A DNA stretch of 64,000 nucleotides from Hypholoma sublateritium FD-334 SS-4. Its lineage: Eukaryota; Basidiomycota; Agaricomycetes; Agaricales; Strophariaceae. The number at the start of each line of letters is the position of its first letter. Position 1 is the stretch's first letter. Position numbers and translations under genes: made by a program. The notes under the pieces are model-generated. The model was not told the DNA's origin. It searched no databases and saw only the letters and a program-made list of their open reading frames with translations. Of the stretch, positions 1 to 10,920 are shown one piece after another. The stretch is taken from contig KN817539.1 in assembly GCA_000827495.1 (NCBI GenBank), positions 62,001 through 126,000 on the forward strand, given 5' to 3'.

Positions 1-442
1 TGGGAGCTTCAACTGGGTCTGTGGTAACTCCGGAGACTACGCGGGGCTTTGCCGTAACATTGAAAGTGGGAGATAATGCAGAAAGAGGCAGAAGAGACGA
101 CGTTGATCCAGAATTAGAATAAGGAGTCTTGTGTTCGGGCGATGTTTGTCTATATTCGTTGGTCGGCAACAGGTCACCGGGAGCGTATGTTGCTTCAAAC
201 GGGCGACATAGCACATAAACGGATCCGTCTTGGCATCCGACGATGACACCGCTGCTTCCATTGTCTTGCATATCCTGTGATTCCTCCCTATCCCAGTACT
301 CCAGACTTGTAGGCCTTGAACTTGCCAAACTTTCCTCCAGGATCTTCTTGGTATCCCCCCGGTCGCTCCGAGAGCACCCGAGGGTAGATACAGCCGGAAA
401 TACGAAGGAAATATGGAAATCATGCAGGCTTTTGGTGGACAT
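1..442 (-). CDS. WD40-like repeat protein, N-terminal part (runs off the left edge)
   Basis: A minus-strand frame is open from about 442 to the window edge. It reads MSTKSLHDFH at the proposed ATG (440-442), then a segment with SLEYWDREES, and then GSSGVIVGCQDGSVYVL, which is the typical beta-blade pattern of a WD40 repeat followed by a Ser/Pro/Thr-rich linker. The exact family is not recognised. The start is uncertain. The frame stays open upstream to a possible acceptor near 473, and minus-strand sequence at 540-640 could code VTGYSLVNIPELGSV, but that segment is separated by an in-frame TAG unless the TAG is part of an intron acceptor. The gene lies downstream of the tetraspanin on the same strand. 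The C-terminus is outside the window. Confidence 0.55.
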   Translation of the reverse strand, partial: MSTKSLHDFHISFVFPAVSTLGCSRSDRGDTKKILEESLASSRPTSLEYWDREESQDMQDNGSSGVIVGCQDGSVYVLCRPFEATYAPGDLLPTNEYRQTSPEHKTPYSNSGSTSSLLPLSALSPTFNVTAKPRVVSGVTTDPVEAP

Positions 443-1304
443 TGCGAAGATGTTGCAAGCTAGGACATTTTAAATTATCAATAAGGAGTTGATGGCCATA
501 GGTGACTGCCCAGCACAAGGGAAAAGAAGTAACATACCGCATGGGAAATTGTAAGGGAATTCCTAAGATACGCTGGCGTGGACAGACCCAAGTTCAGGTA
601 TGTTGACAAGACTGTAGCCTGTAACCTGCACCAAACCTTCACTTGGAAGTTAGAGCTTGGCAAAGCCTTTGGCTTCGTAAGTTCAACTTGAAGGACCCTA
701 TACGTTATTTCGAACTCGATGGCCCACTATCAAAGGTATATAGCTCCGTTAGACAGAAGAGGTAAGGAGATATAAGAGCTCAGAAGCAAACTTGAAATCT
801 TGACCGCCAGGCCCCTTGTATGCCAATGATGACGCGACGGTCCCGGCCCCGTCACGCCGATATGCATAACGCACACGTGATGATAAGATTTCGGATCTCT
901 CGGATACCCGGCCCGGAAGGTACTCCGAGTTGGGCGCTTATTTCTTATTTCTTATTCTTATTTCATCGATTTCAAACGCATGTGTTTACCAAGTGTTTAC
1001 TCGAGGTCAATGCGCCAACAAAGGCCATTCGCGACGCGCTTCACCGGTCACTACGACAGAGTACACCAATACAGCGGCGGTCTGACCCATTTGCCAAATT
1101 GCAGTGACCATACGCGCTGCCCCGGCTTTGGAGGATGTAAAACAGCGCGCGCACTTACTGCATAAGTACTGCCATGGGAAATGTACAATTTCTGGTAAAA
1201 ATCACTTCAAAATATACATGTACTAGCCTAAGTAGCAGAAATTCGGCGTATCGATTGTCGTCATCGAGAGCTATGACTAAAGGCTCGCTCCACAAATTTC
1301 CAGC

Positions 1305-2862
1305 TCATGATTTCTCAGATAGCAGAGTTCGTCCTTCATGGTCTACATCCTCTCGAAAGAGACCGCTCTTCGACAGATCGGCGCCAGTACCAGACAGAAT
1401 CTTATCCGCATCCGACTTGACATCCTTAGGATTGAGGCGGTATTGGAGCGGAATTATCCCCTTCCCAAATGTGACTGTGATATGATTCGCACAGAGTAAG
1501 GCAATAACCATGTTTACTAGGTGAAGGGGTGCCAAAGAGAAAACGGTTTTCCAGATGCTCCTGAGATTGGCTCGCTCGAAATCAAATAGTTGTGCCTTGC
1601 AGCCTGGCAGTCCCGCGCGGAGATAACATTTCTTGCTCGGAGCCGCCTCGTGCATGGAGCTGTAAAATCCGCAGCACTGCAAAGAGTCCTGGATGGTCCG
1701 CCTTCCGATTGGCGTAAAGTATCGACTCCAGGAAAGATTCAGCTTATGGTCCAGTGAGAGCGAATATCGCCGATAGCTTGTATAGCCAATCGCCAGAAGA
1801 GACAACATCGCCGGCCAGAGAAGAAGCCCATAAATAGCCAGAATAGGCCGAGAATTTAGCAGGGTACCCGTGATGCCTATGAGGGAGGTGAACAGAAGGA
1901 TTGATCCTGTCAAAGTGATGAGAATGAGGACGTCGTTATCCGCCACGAACATGACATCGGCTCCTTGCCAGGCTAGGCGAAATACAATTATAAGATGTTT
2001 CGCAGGGCATTGGATGAAGCATCGCTCACCATTGAACCAAGTCATGACGGCCATGATTAGTCCCGCACACCCATAAGCGAACACAGTCATCACAGAAGCT
2101 AGCAGTAACCACTTGAAGGTAGTCCAGGAAGCAATGTGGCTCATACCAAGGCCTTGTCCTTCTTCGAGGGATGTGGCTGCAGCACTGCGACTATTCGATG
2201 CGACGACGCCAATACTCGTGTAATGAAGAGATGTTGACTGCGAATCAAGATATTTCAGCATTCTGGGTCTAGGCCATTTATGAGTGAATTTCGGCGTTGT
2301 TCCAATAGTCGGTATGAGCCCGCGATGGCCAGAATCGATAAAATCAGCTGCATTTGTCGTAGGTGCCATTTGGCAGTTGCCGTTTGAATCAGAATCGACA
2401 CTGTTCATCCCGTTTTCATTGTAATTATTGGATGACGTAGAGGCTTGTTCCGATGACTCGGATATTGGCGCCGTGTAGGTGGAATCTAATAAACTATCCG
2501 AAAGTAGGTCGTTGTTGGCTGACGAGGATAATGTGGCTGGTTCTAATGTGTCTTCGCCCACACCATCCGAGGTAGCTACACTAGAGTAAATATGATACCC
2601 TTCAGAATCGAGGCGAGAAAGTAAGCAACAACAAATCATTTTCAAACACTCCATCTTACACACCTTCTTCAGCGCGGGGAGGAACGGGTGGTGCTGACGA
2701 CGTTGTGCCTGAGCTTCCCAGAACGAGAGATACATTTGGTTGTGAATGAGAGCTTGCAAAAGATGCGTCGGAGTTGACATAATGTTTGTAGGTTATTGCG
2801 CCAGCTGAGCGCCTTCGCATAGCTGAGATGCCATTGAATACAGAAGGTGCGCGGAAATGCAT
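1305..2862 (-). CDS. Tetraspanin, fungal Tsp2-like
   Basis: Two exons (2862-2664 and 2599-1305) joined by a 64-nt GT-AG intron give about 497 residues. A long Ser/Asn-rich N-terminal tail with the short motif APPVPPR is followed by four predicted membrane segments (near WLLLASVMTVF, VLILITLTGSILLF, ILAIYGLLLWPAML and VFSLAPLHLVNMVIALL). The large loop between segments three and four holds the tetraspanin signature Cys-Cys-Gly (QCCGFYSS) plus two further cysteines (KKCYL and PGCKA), as expected for the disulphide-bonded extracellular loop. Tetraspanins organise membrane microdomains, and basidiomycetes have a Tsp2 class with long N-terminal extensions like this one. The start at 2862 is preferred because it gives one clean intron; a second in-frame Met lies shortly downstream. 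The tail is acidic and Ser-rich and is probably cytosolic. Confidence 0.85.
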
Positions 2863-3229
2863 CCTTCAACTTGAAGTGGTGGAGCAGGGATATCTTGGCG
2901 ATACCCATATTTATACATGATGGCAGTTACGATCGAGACTGGAGGTTGACACTGACCTAGTATACTTACAATGACCAGTGGTTGACGACAAGTGCACAAC
3001 TCGAAAACGAGTGGCGAGCAACAAGGCCCGACTTGTCATCCGAATTAGTAGACTATTCAATGGGTTGTGTGGATCATCAATAAATCACATACACCGCCAA
3101 ATGTCATAAAACTGGCGGTAACGTTTGATAATTACCACGCCGGCATGTTTACATACACACGACTCGCCTAAAAAAACCAGCACTATCACAGCTGACGAAA
3201 TTGATGTCGCCTCAGCTGATTGAAACATG
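2863..3229. other. Intergenic, upstream of the tetraspanin gene
   Basis: No convincing coding region on either strand. It should contain the tetraspanin promoter. It leads directly into the 135-bp tandem array. Confidence 0.4.
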
Positions 3230-3740
3230 TACAGATGTGACCGACACGTTTCAGAAAATGTGTTCGAGAGGTTTTATTTCCTCTGCATTTCACATAATCC
3301 ACAGCGCGTAATTATATAGCGGTTCACGACGTTCAGTGCCCTTCGATTGCATGGCATTCATATTTTCAAGCGTGATCTCCATGTGACAGAAAGTTCATCT
3401 GAAATGTTTTATTTAAGGTGCAGGACAGATAATCCAAATGACATGACCGTATGGCAATTCACGCCGTATAGTTCCCGTCTTTATTACGGCTCGCATATTT
3501 TTCAATGTGCTAGCCATGCAGCAGAAAGTTCATATGCGAGGTTTTATTTCATTTGCAGATCAGATAGCCTCCATGACGTTACTACGTGATAATTCATAAC
3601 ACAGTCAGTGTGCTTTGGTTGTGTGGTTTGCACATTTTTTGGTGTGATAGCCATGTAGCAGGAAGTTCATACGGCAGGGTTTATTTTATCTATCTAGAAC
3701 GTAATCTGCTTATTGTAACTACGTGTAAATTCACATGAAG
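3230..3740. repeat. Four diverged tandem copies of a ~135-bp unit
   Basis: Four copies of a box with the core GTTTTATTT start near 3271, 3406, 3541 and 3679, so the spacing is 135, 135 and 138 bp. Each of the last three copies is preceded by a recognisable CCATG...CAGAAAGTTCAT or CAGGAAGTTCAT block and followed by sequence ending in a TTCA(C/T)-like block. The copies differ at many positions, so the array is old. No protein is evident. Confidence 0.7.
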
Positions 3741-5400
3741 CAATGCCTTGTATTACTATGTCTCGTACGTTTCATCATGGTCTTCGTGTGAGTCATTCGG
3801 TGGCCCCACGCTGGTTGCGCTACGGGCCGAGCACCCCAACGCCCGCATCCTCCCTCCCCACTTCCGCCACCGCCCTGCGACGTGCATCGCTTGAAGGCAT
3901 CGCGAGGCTGCTTGTCAACGCGCTCGGGCGGTCGCGAAATAACGCCTCATATTATTCCGAGGATGGGCAATCCGGGCGGACTAGACGACGCGCAGTCTTC
4001 CAGTATTCGACGTTGAGCGGCATGGGAGCGGGAACACGCCATCCTTGTCTGCTCCAGGTGGCGAGGCGAGGCGGCGCAGACCTGACCGAGCGCACGCGTG
4101 GTGACCCAGGCGGCGGAGCGCGTTGACTGGCCTGGCGCTGAGCCGCACCGAGATCAATGCTGATTAAAGAGGAAGAAACGGGAGTGGCGGACAAGGCAAG
4201 CAGGACAATGGGCGACGTAGGATGCCAATTGCGCCTCCTCGTGCAAGAATGACGACGTGGGGGGCTACGGACGGCGGGACGGTGCCGTCAAGCATAGCGG
4301 AGAGGGCAGTATGGTCACGGCGGCGAACAACGCAAGCGGGGTGATGGGAGAGCAGGCAGGAGCAGCGTACCCGCGTGGGGGGCGCAGGGGCCATACTGCA
4401 TTTCTTTGGGGGAGAACAAGAATGCGCCGCAGCGCTGGTCATCCCGATCAATGCACAGGGCAAAGGTGGTGACAGATGCGCGTTTGTGTACCACAGGAAT
4501 GCACTATTGAGGGCAGCAGTAGACGGCAAAGGTGTGCGCGGGGGGCATCGACATCAGCGAGGGCAGCTAAGGGCAGGGGTCATTCAAGCGAGGCGCTGGG
4601 GTGACGTTTGGGCGGCAGTGGGACTGGCGGCATATCCAGCGTGTGCCAGATGGGTGGCTATGGCGGTCGAGGGGGGTGACAAGCCGTCGCGCGGACTCCG
4701 GCGAGAGGGGTAGATCTTGACGTCGGTGCCTTGGCAGGGTCTTAACTCTTCAGATGCTGCCTCAGGCGCTCGGGGGCGGATAGCGGCGTTCACGCGAGCA
4801 TAACGGCTCGCGCAGGCGCAAGAGTGGCGACGTTGAGTGCAAGCGGCGGATGCGGATGCTGGCGCCTGCGCGAGCATCGCAGCTCACGCGGGCGCCGGGG
4901 CACAGCATGGCGGCAGCGGCGGCGACGGTGATAGTAGGGGCAGGTTGACGACCACTTGGAGGCAACGGCGCACGATGTCGACGTCGACGTTGCTGTGTGT
5001 GCAAGCCATGGGTGACGCGGTGGAGTGTGTCTGTGATGGGCGGTTAAGTGGGCTAGCCTTCAGCGGTGGCTATGGGGTGTCGCAATTGATTGGCACGGCC
5101 GCGTGGGGAGACGGTGGGGTGCTCTCACTGAGAGGAGTCATACGCAACGGTAAGGGTGGCTTTTCTAACTGGTGCTGAGGGCCACTGCTGTCGGCGGCGG
5201 TAACAATGGCGCAGGGGGAATGGTGCTGTGTGGGATGGTGCACGGGGCCAGCGGACGGCTGAATGGACTTTCAAGAAGCATCGGTGGTGCTCGTTGGTGT
5301 GGCGCAGGTAGGTAGGACAGGCGCTATGCGGACGGGCTTGGGCAACGTGCAACTGGGTTTGGATTGTCGGCGCATCACTCAGTTAGCTGAACGCCACCCC
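3741..5400. other. GC-rich stretch without a convincing gene
   Basis: This stretch is GC-rich with short overlapping open frames on all six frames. Their translations are dominated by Arg, Ala, Gly and Pro and do not look like folded proteins. No exon chain with consistent splice sites was found. It resembles the GC-rich stretches at 10.9-17.3 and 27.6-29.8 kb. Confidence 0.5.
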
Positions 5401-5830
5401 GTAGTTGTTCGCGGTCGCGTTCAGCACGCTCCCACTATGCTCCTTGAGTCAGGCGGCGCATGCTTGGAACGAATCAAAGAGCATGCGCATGCGCTCGATG
5501 ACCCCGATCAACTTGAAGTCCTGTTTATATGTGGTCCCCGGAAAGAGGCCATATTTGTTGTCCGGGACCTGGAATTTCTTGGGGTCAGCTTCCGCCTCCT
5601 CTCTGCCGTGCATTGAGTATGGCATGCAGCAATACACATAGTGCGACCACTTACGCAATGACCTCTTCGGAAAGGCCTTCGCGTGCAGGTCCGATATACG
5701 GGCGCGTCGTGAATCCTGAGGCACTGTTGGGGGTTTAGAGAAGTGCAACAACATCCAATTACACACCCTCGACTGAGACCCACGACGTACAATGCCAGCA
5801 CGGGCAAAGACAGGGAGGTCACCTTGTTTG
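5340..5830 (-). pseudogene. Degenerate gene fragment of unknown family
   Basis: Reading leftwards from about 5830, minus-strand exons can be joined across two plausible short introns, with donors near 5770 (gtgtgtaat) and 5655 (gtaagt). The product includes GFTTRPYIGPAREGLSEEVI, then DNKYGLFPGTTYK and ERMRMLFDSFQA. The amino-acid composition is protein-like, unlike the flanking GC-rich sequence. The frame is then broken by TGA near 5449, but the same frame continues with KEHSGSVLNA before another stop near 5368. No start codon or domain was recognised. It is best read as a broken copy of a dispersed gene family lying just 5' of the transposase-like gene on the opposite strand. Confidence 0.45.
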
Positions 5831-6166
5831 GTTTATTTTAGGCCATCTTTTTCCCTTGTTGTTCATAGCTTTCTAGTGAGAAGTATCCTCAGGATGGGCA
5901 TAGAGAAGACGGAGAGTAGGAGAAGGCCAAAGCTTGAGAACGAAGAGCAAGTTAGAAGGACTTCAAGATAGCTTCAAGAGGACTTGCGATTCAAATTCAT
6001 CGGTTGAGAGGCAGTGTAAGTCACATGATATATTACCTCATGCACTGCTGCAGTGCACTGCACATCCTTGAACATACGATTGATGGCGATAATCATACCG
6101 CTGCTTGACTCCCGCTACCATCTTGGCACCATCCAAACTCCTTTTCCTTAGTCAATATTTTGAAAG

Positions 6167-9100
6167 ATGGCCAAGGGACGAAAGGCTAATCCATTGCCTC
6201 AATGTAAGTCTTTGAGATTGTCTGATTTAAATGTGGTACCTAAAGTATTGACAATCCTACAGTTATGGAACTATCAGAAGATGGCAAGACTGTTCGATGC
6301 AAGATCTGTTTTGAAGCCAGTGAACAAAATGGCAACAAATGGATCAAGAAAGGCAGTTTATCAGCGCACTTATCATCAGACATCCATAGTGCCTCTGTTA
6401 ATTCACAGCTTACCAGAGAGTCTGCTCAAAATGTGAGCACACAATCCATGGAAGAAGAAAAGAAAATGGAAGAAAGTATGGACATTGCAATACTATCTTC
6501 AGTAACCCAGCATATAGAAACAAGAAAGGCACACACTTCACATTCAAATGTAGAAGAGCAAGAAATGTGGGAAAGTTATGAAACTTCTAATGTTACATTT
6601 AATGCTGGCATAGATCCTTCACTTGCTGCAGTTGAAGAGAGAAAAAAACTGGCATTGGAGGCTATCAATCTTGATATTTGGCATGGCACAGATTTTCTTC
6701 CTGAAGAAGATCCAACTAATGGAGAACAACTTCTGGATGACCTGGAACAGGAAGATATTCTTGATGAATTGCTAAGGAATGCTCGTGAGTGGTATTTATC
6801 AACCTTTTGTTTCTAATATTCATGATTTCCAAAACACTTAGACTTGAATGCTCCTGATGCAAGTGATCTGCTTAATGAAGAAGCACAGCGCATGGGTCAA
6901 TCTAGGATAGCAGATGCTCAAGCTTGGTCACCTTATGAATCCAAAACAGTAAGTTCATCCTACTTTGCAATATTTCAATCAGTTATCAAATACGTCATGT
7001 AGATGTTTCTTCTTGATACAATTGACAATCTTCCCAGAACACGAATTTCTAATTCACTTATGAATGTATTTCTCTGGATACTCCGTGAAACAGGGGCTCA
7101 CAATGTTCCCTCCTTATACCACCTTCGTCAAGTACAGGCCTCTCTCCGCAAGTCATCTGGGGTGCCAACCACACAACACAAGTCTCCCAAAGGCAATGTA
7201 TTTTCAATGAATGATCCACGTACACTAGTAGCTATGGTGAGTAGTATATAAGTTTATTTGCTCATAATATGACATTCATGCATTGTTCCATTTTCAGGAC
7301 TGGGCCAATCCCACTGTGTGTGAACATATCTGTCGTTACCCAGTGATTCCACCTGGTGGAGTTGTCTCAGAGGTTTATCATGCACATAAATGGAGGAAGG
7401 ATGTTGATCCACAGACATTAAGTCCAATGTATGACGCTGGCAACTGCCATTATTACATCAATGAACTTGCACGACTCAAAAGTGGAAAATTCATTATTCC
7501 TGTACGCTGGCTGGAGGACACAAATGGGAGGGTTTTTGCAGATGCATATGCTGTGACAGTTGACCACCAGGTAAGCTTTAAATTTATATACAACTTTTCC
7601 ATAAATTTGATGTGTCTACAAATACTGCAGTCCATTGCTAATGTAAATGATGAGGAGACAATTCTGGTGGAAGCATCTACTTTGCAAGATAATTTTTTGG
7701 ACCTGACAGATTTACAATTACTTCCCACTTGGAATAGTAAGTAAATGATCAAGTTTAAACTATAAATATAGGCTTATATGCAATTAACCAGATCAAGCTA
7801 TAGCATCTGGATATTCCACACAGATGCCTAATCCAGACCGGGCATTAGCAGAAGGTGATCCATTATACACCAGCTGGATAGACATTTTTGGCGATGATGT
7901 GTCTGGAAACCGATCAAAAAGTTGGAATAAACACTGGAATATCTACATGAGTCACCGAAACCTGCCCCGCAAACTTCTTCAGCAAGAATTTCACACACAC
8001 TTTGTATCAACCTCACCAGTGGCTAGTATTCCTGAACAATTCCATTCCATCAAACAAGTTATTGAGTATGTATGTCCAAGTCATTCACAAATATTACTGA
8101 ACTTTTATTCAATAGATCAACACATAAAAATCCAGTGAAAGTTCGCCATGGAAAGTCAGGAACACAGATACGGTTCAAGCTCTATGTAAACTGCGGTCCG
8201 GGAGATAATCCTGCTCAAAGTGAGGTCTGTGGCCACATTGGAGGAAATGGAAATCATTTATGTCGGAAATGTCATGCTGGAGGCACACGTGAAGTCAAAA
8301 GAAGTAATGATGGATTTCATGGTCTTTTTGAGGTATGAATTTATTCTTTCAGCATTACATTAGTATTTACTTAAATGATTCTCAGTCTGGGATTGCCCGC
8401 ACAGCAACAGAAATTCTTGCTGACATTGAAAGTCAAGTCAAGTTAGCATGTCTGGGTAATGCCCAGAATGTGAGCAATCAGCAAACTAAAAATGGTATCA
8501 AAGATGCATATACCCAATATTGGATTGACTATCTTATTGATCGTGCACGGGCTACACAAAAGGCACATCCTGAACGAACCAAGGATGATATTCAGAATGA
8601 ACTTTTGTTATGGGTACAGGAGAATAAAACTGACATTTATAATCCTTTTCTAACATTGAAAGGTAAGCACTTGCTGTACTATTTGATTACGTCATATAGA
8701 AGAATTTTTTCACTAGGATTTGATCCTGCTATTGACACCCCAGTAGAAATTCTCCACACCATTCTTTTGGGCATCATAAAATACCTGTGGCATGGTTCAC
8801 ATACTCCATGGACAGTCAAGCAAAAACAAACATATTCAGTCCGTCTGCAATCAACTAATACATCTGCACTTTCCATTCATGCTATTCGGGCAAACTACAT
8901 TATGCAATATGCCAATTCTCTAATCGGACGTCAATTCAAGACCATTGCCCAAGTCAATGTATTTCATGTTTATGATCTTGTAGACTCCACTCGTTTTGCT
9001 CTTACCAAAGCAGTGGGAGAGCTTTCTGCACTATTGTGGATTCCAGAAATAATGAAAATGGAAGAATACCTGGTACGTTTGAAATAAACCATCACTTTTT

Positions 9101-10506
9101 GTTTTTTTTGAAATATTTCTTTGCAGTCAGATGTTGAAGTTGCTGCAGCAAATGTTCTTGATCTATTTGCAATGATTGACCCAACAAAAATGACATCCAA
9201 AGTAAAGTTGCATCTTCTTGCACACCTGAAGGAAGATATTATCCGCTTTGGACCTCTTGTTGGAGTTGCAACAGAGACCTTTGAGTGTTTCAATGCCATT
9301 TTCCGATTTTGCTCTATTTTTTCAAACCATCTTGCTCCAAGTCGGGATATAGCCTTCCAGTTGGCTAGTCAAGAAGTTATAAAACATCGTCTGACTGGTG
9401 GCTGGTGGCCAACTGAAAATGGAGAATGGAACGCTCCAGGACCATCTGTCCAGAACTTTATTCATGACCATCCAACCCTTCAAGCTCTTATTGGTTGGAC
9501 CAGTAACAAACTGCTCATCAATGGTAGATTTAGATTTCAGTTATATAGAACAGTTTATTAACAGTATTTTCCAGGTTCTTTTAAACTGAAACCCCTGAAA
9601 CGTGATGCAAGTAACAAAATAATGCAAAACCGACAACATATGCCATGGTCTGCGACAAATGGTGCTAAGGCCTTGAACTCTGACAAGGCTGAAAATTCAC
9701 AATGGACTTCCTGCCAATATTTTATTGCACAATCTGGAGACAGATGTGTATTGGATTCATGGATATTTGCAGCGTCACCATTTAATGTAAGTCAACCACT
9801 TGTATTTTAGTGCATGTACACTAAGCTTTGGTATAGAAAGATGAATCTGTTACTGGTCGTATTATTGAAATATTAGCTGACTCTGCAGAAGAACATGCTG
9901 TTGTTATACTTGATCTTTTTGTGGTACTGGGTTCCCGTCATACAATGTTTGGAATGCCAATGTTAGCTCGGCGCCAAAATGAAAAAACTTATGCCGTTAT
10001 TCCATCCACTGTATGTATATTATTTGGCAGTTTTTATTATGCTAAATATTACTGTTTAGGCAATACTTTTTTCCTATAACGTGCAGCATGATTGTCCTCT
10101 TGCAAAATGTACAGCATCAGGAGAGCAGCCATTAATGCAAGAGCGGGTTGAATCTGGTTTAACCAAGTCTTGCATTGAGCACCAGCCAATGGATCGCTTT
10201 GTGATCAATACACATGCATTTCACAATGCACATCTCCTTCGGGCAGCCCTACCACGGTCTCTTACCCATCCAATTTCCATTTATTCACCTGAAGACCGGA
10301 AGTCAAAGCATATAGAGATTTCACAAAGCCTTCAAGCTATACAAGAAGTTAAGCAAGCAGCATCTAAAGCTAAAGGAAAACAAAAACAAAGTGAGACAGT
10401 AATTCCTGGATCAATAAAACAAACACAATCAGGGTCCAATAAGCGAACAAGATTAGAAAGAGATGAAGCTGATTTGGATGGAACAGAAATGGAAACTGGA
10501 CAATGA
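6167..10506 (+). CDS. BED-type zinc finger / CACTA (Tnp2-like) transposase gene, 14 exons, intact
   Basis: Fourteen exons (6167-6203, 6263-6784, 6842-6948, 7003-7236, 7298-7570, 7631-7736, 7792-8065, 8116-8332, 8386-8662, 8717-9072, 9127-9523, 9575-9786, 9837-10010, 10087-10506) join in frame with GT-AG borders to about 1,201 residues without a stop. Residues 25-54 form a BED-like finger (C25, C28, H48, H54). The centre resembles CACTA/Tnp2-type DDE transposases: GDDVSGN..K.WNKHW near residue 461, then [16 protein letters not shown] with D548, a Cys pair C567/C570 (LCRKC), and [19 protein letters not shown] with E693. Residues LDTIDNLPR and [15 protein letters not shown] are hallmarks of a family I know from many Agaricomycete genomes, usually annotated hypothetical. 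The tail is Lys/Gln-rich. The gene is clearly more AT-rich than its flanks, which suggests insertion. No terminal inverted repeats were found by eye. The transposase assignment is inference from motif order. Confidence 0.75.
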
Positions 10507-10920
10507 ACCAAATTTACTCTGTTAACCCTTTCCACATTCCAATCAAAACAGAATCTGTTTGAATAATATATTCATTTAAAGTGGTTAAAACTTACATATT
10601 GTGATTTCTGGCTGATGTTGATCATATATTTGATATATAAGTGATTCACCTCTTTTACTGATTTAGTTGTCACAAAAAATGGCTCTCAGACCCAATTAAT
10701 CAAGGTGGAATATTGGTCTCTTTTCAAAACCCTCAGCTGAGTCTTTTTTTTTACTGTGGATCTTGATATAAAGTATAAGAAATAAATTATTCTAGACAAT
10801 CTTAGCACTTACTGGCATAGCACCTACTGAATCAGGACGAGGTGAAGAAACTTCACAACCAATATATTTACTTACAAGCACCTATTTGGATTGGACTCAA
10901 TGGATTTAATTGAATTTCTA
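10507..10920. other. AT-rich 3' flank of the transposase-like gene
   Basis: AT-rich sequence without coding potential. The transition to GC-rich DNA near 10,920 is abrupt and may mark the edge of an inserted element. I could not match it to an inverted copy 5' of the gene. Confidence 0.4.
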
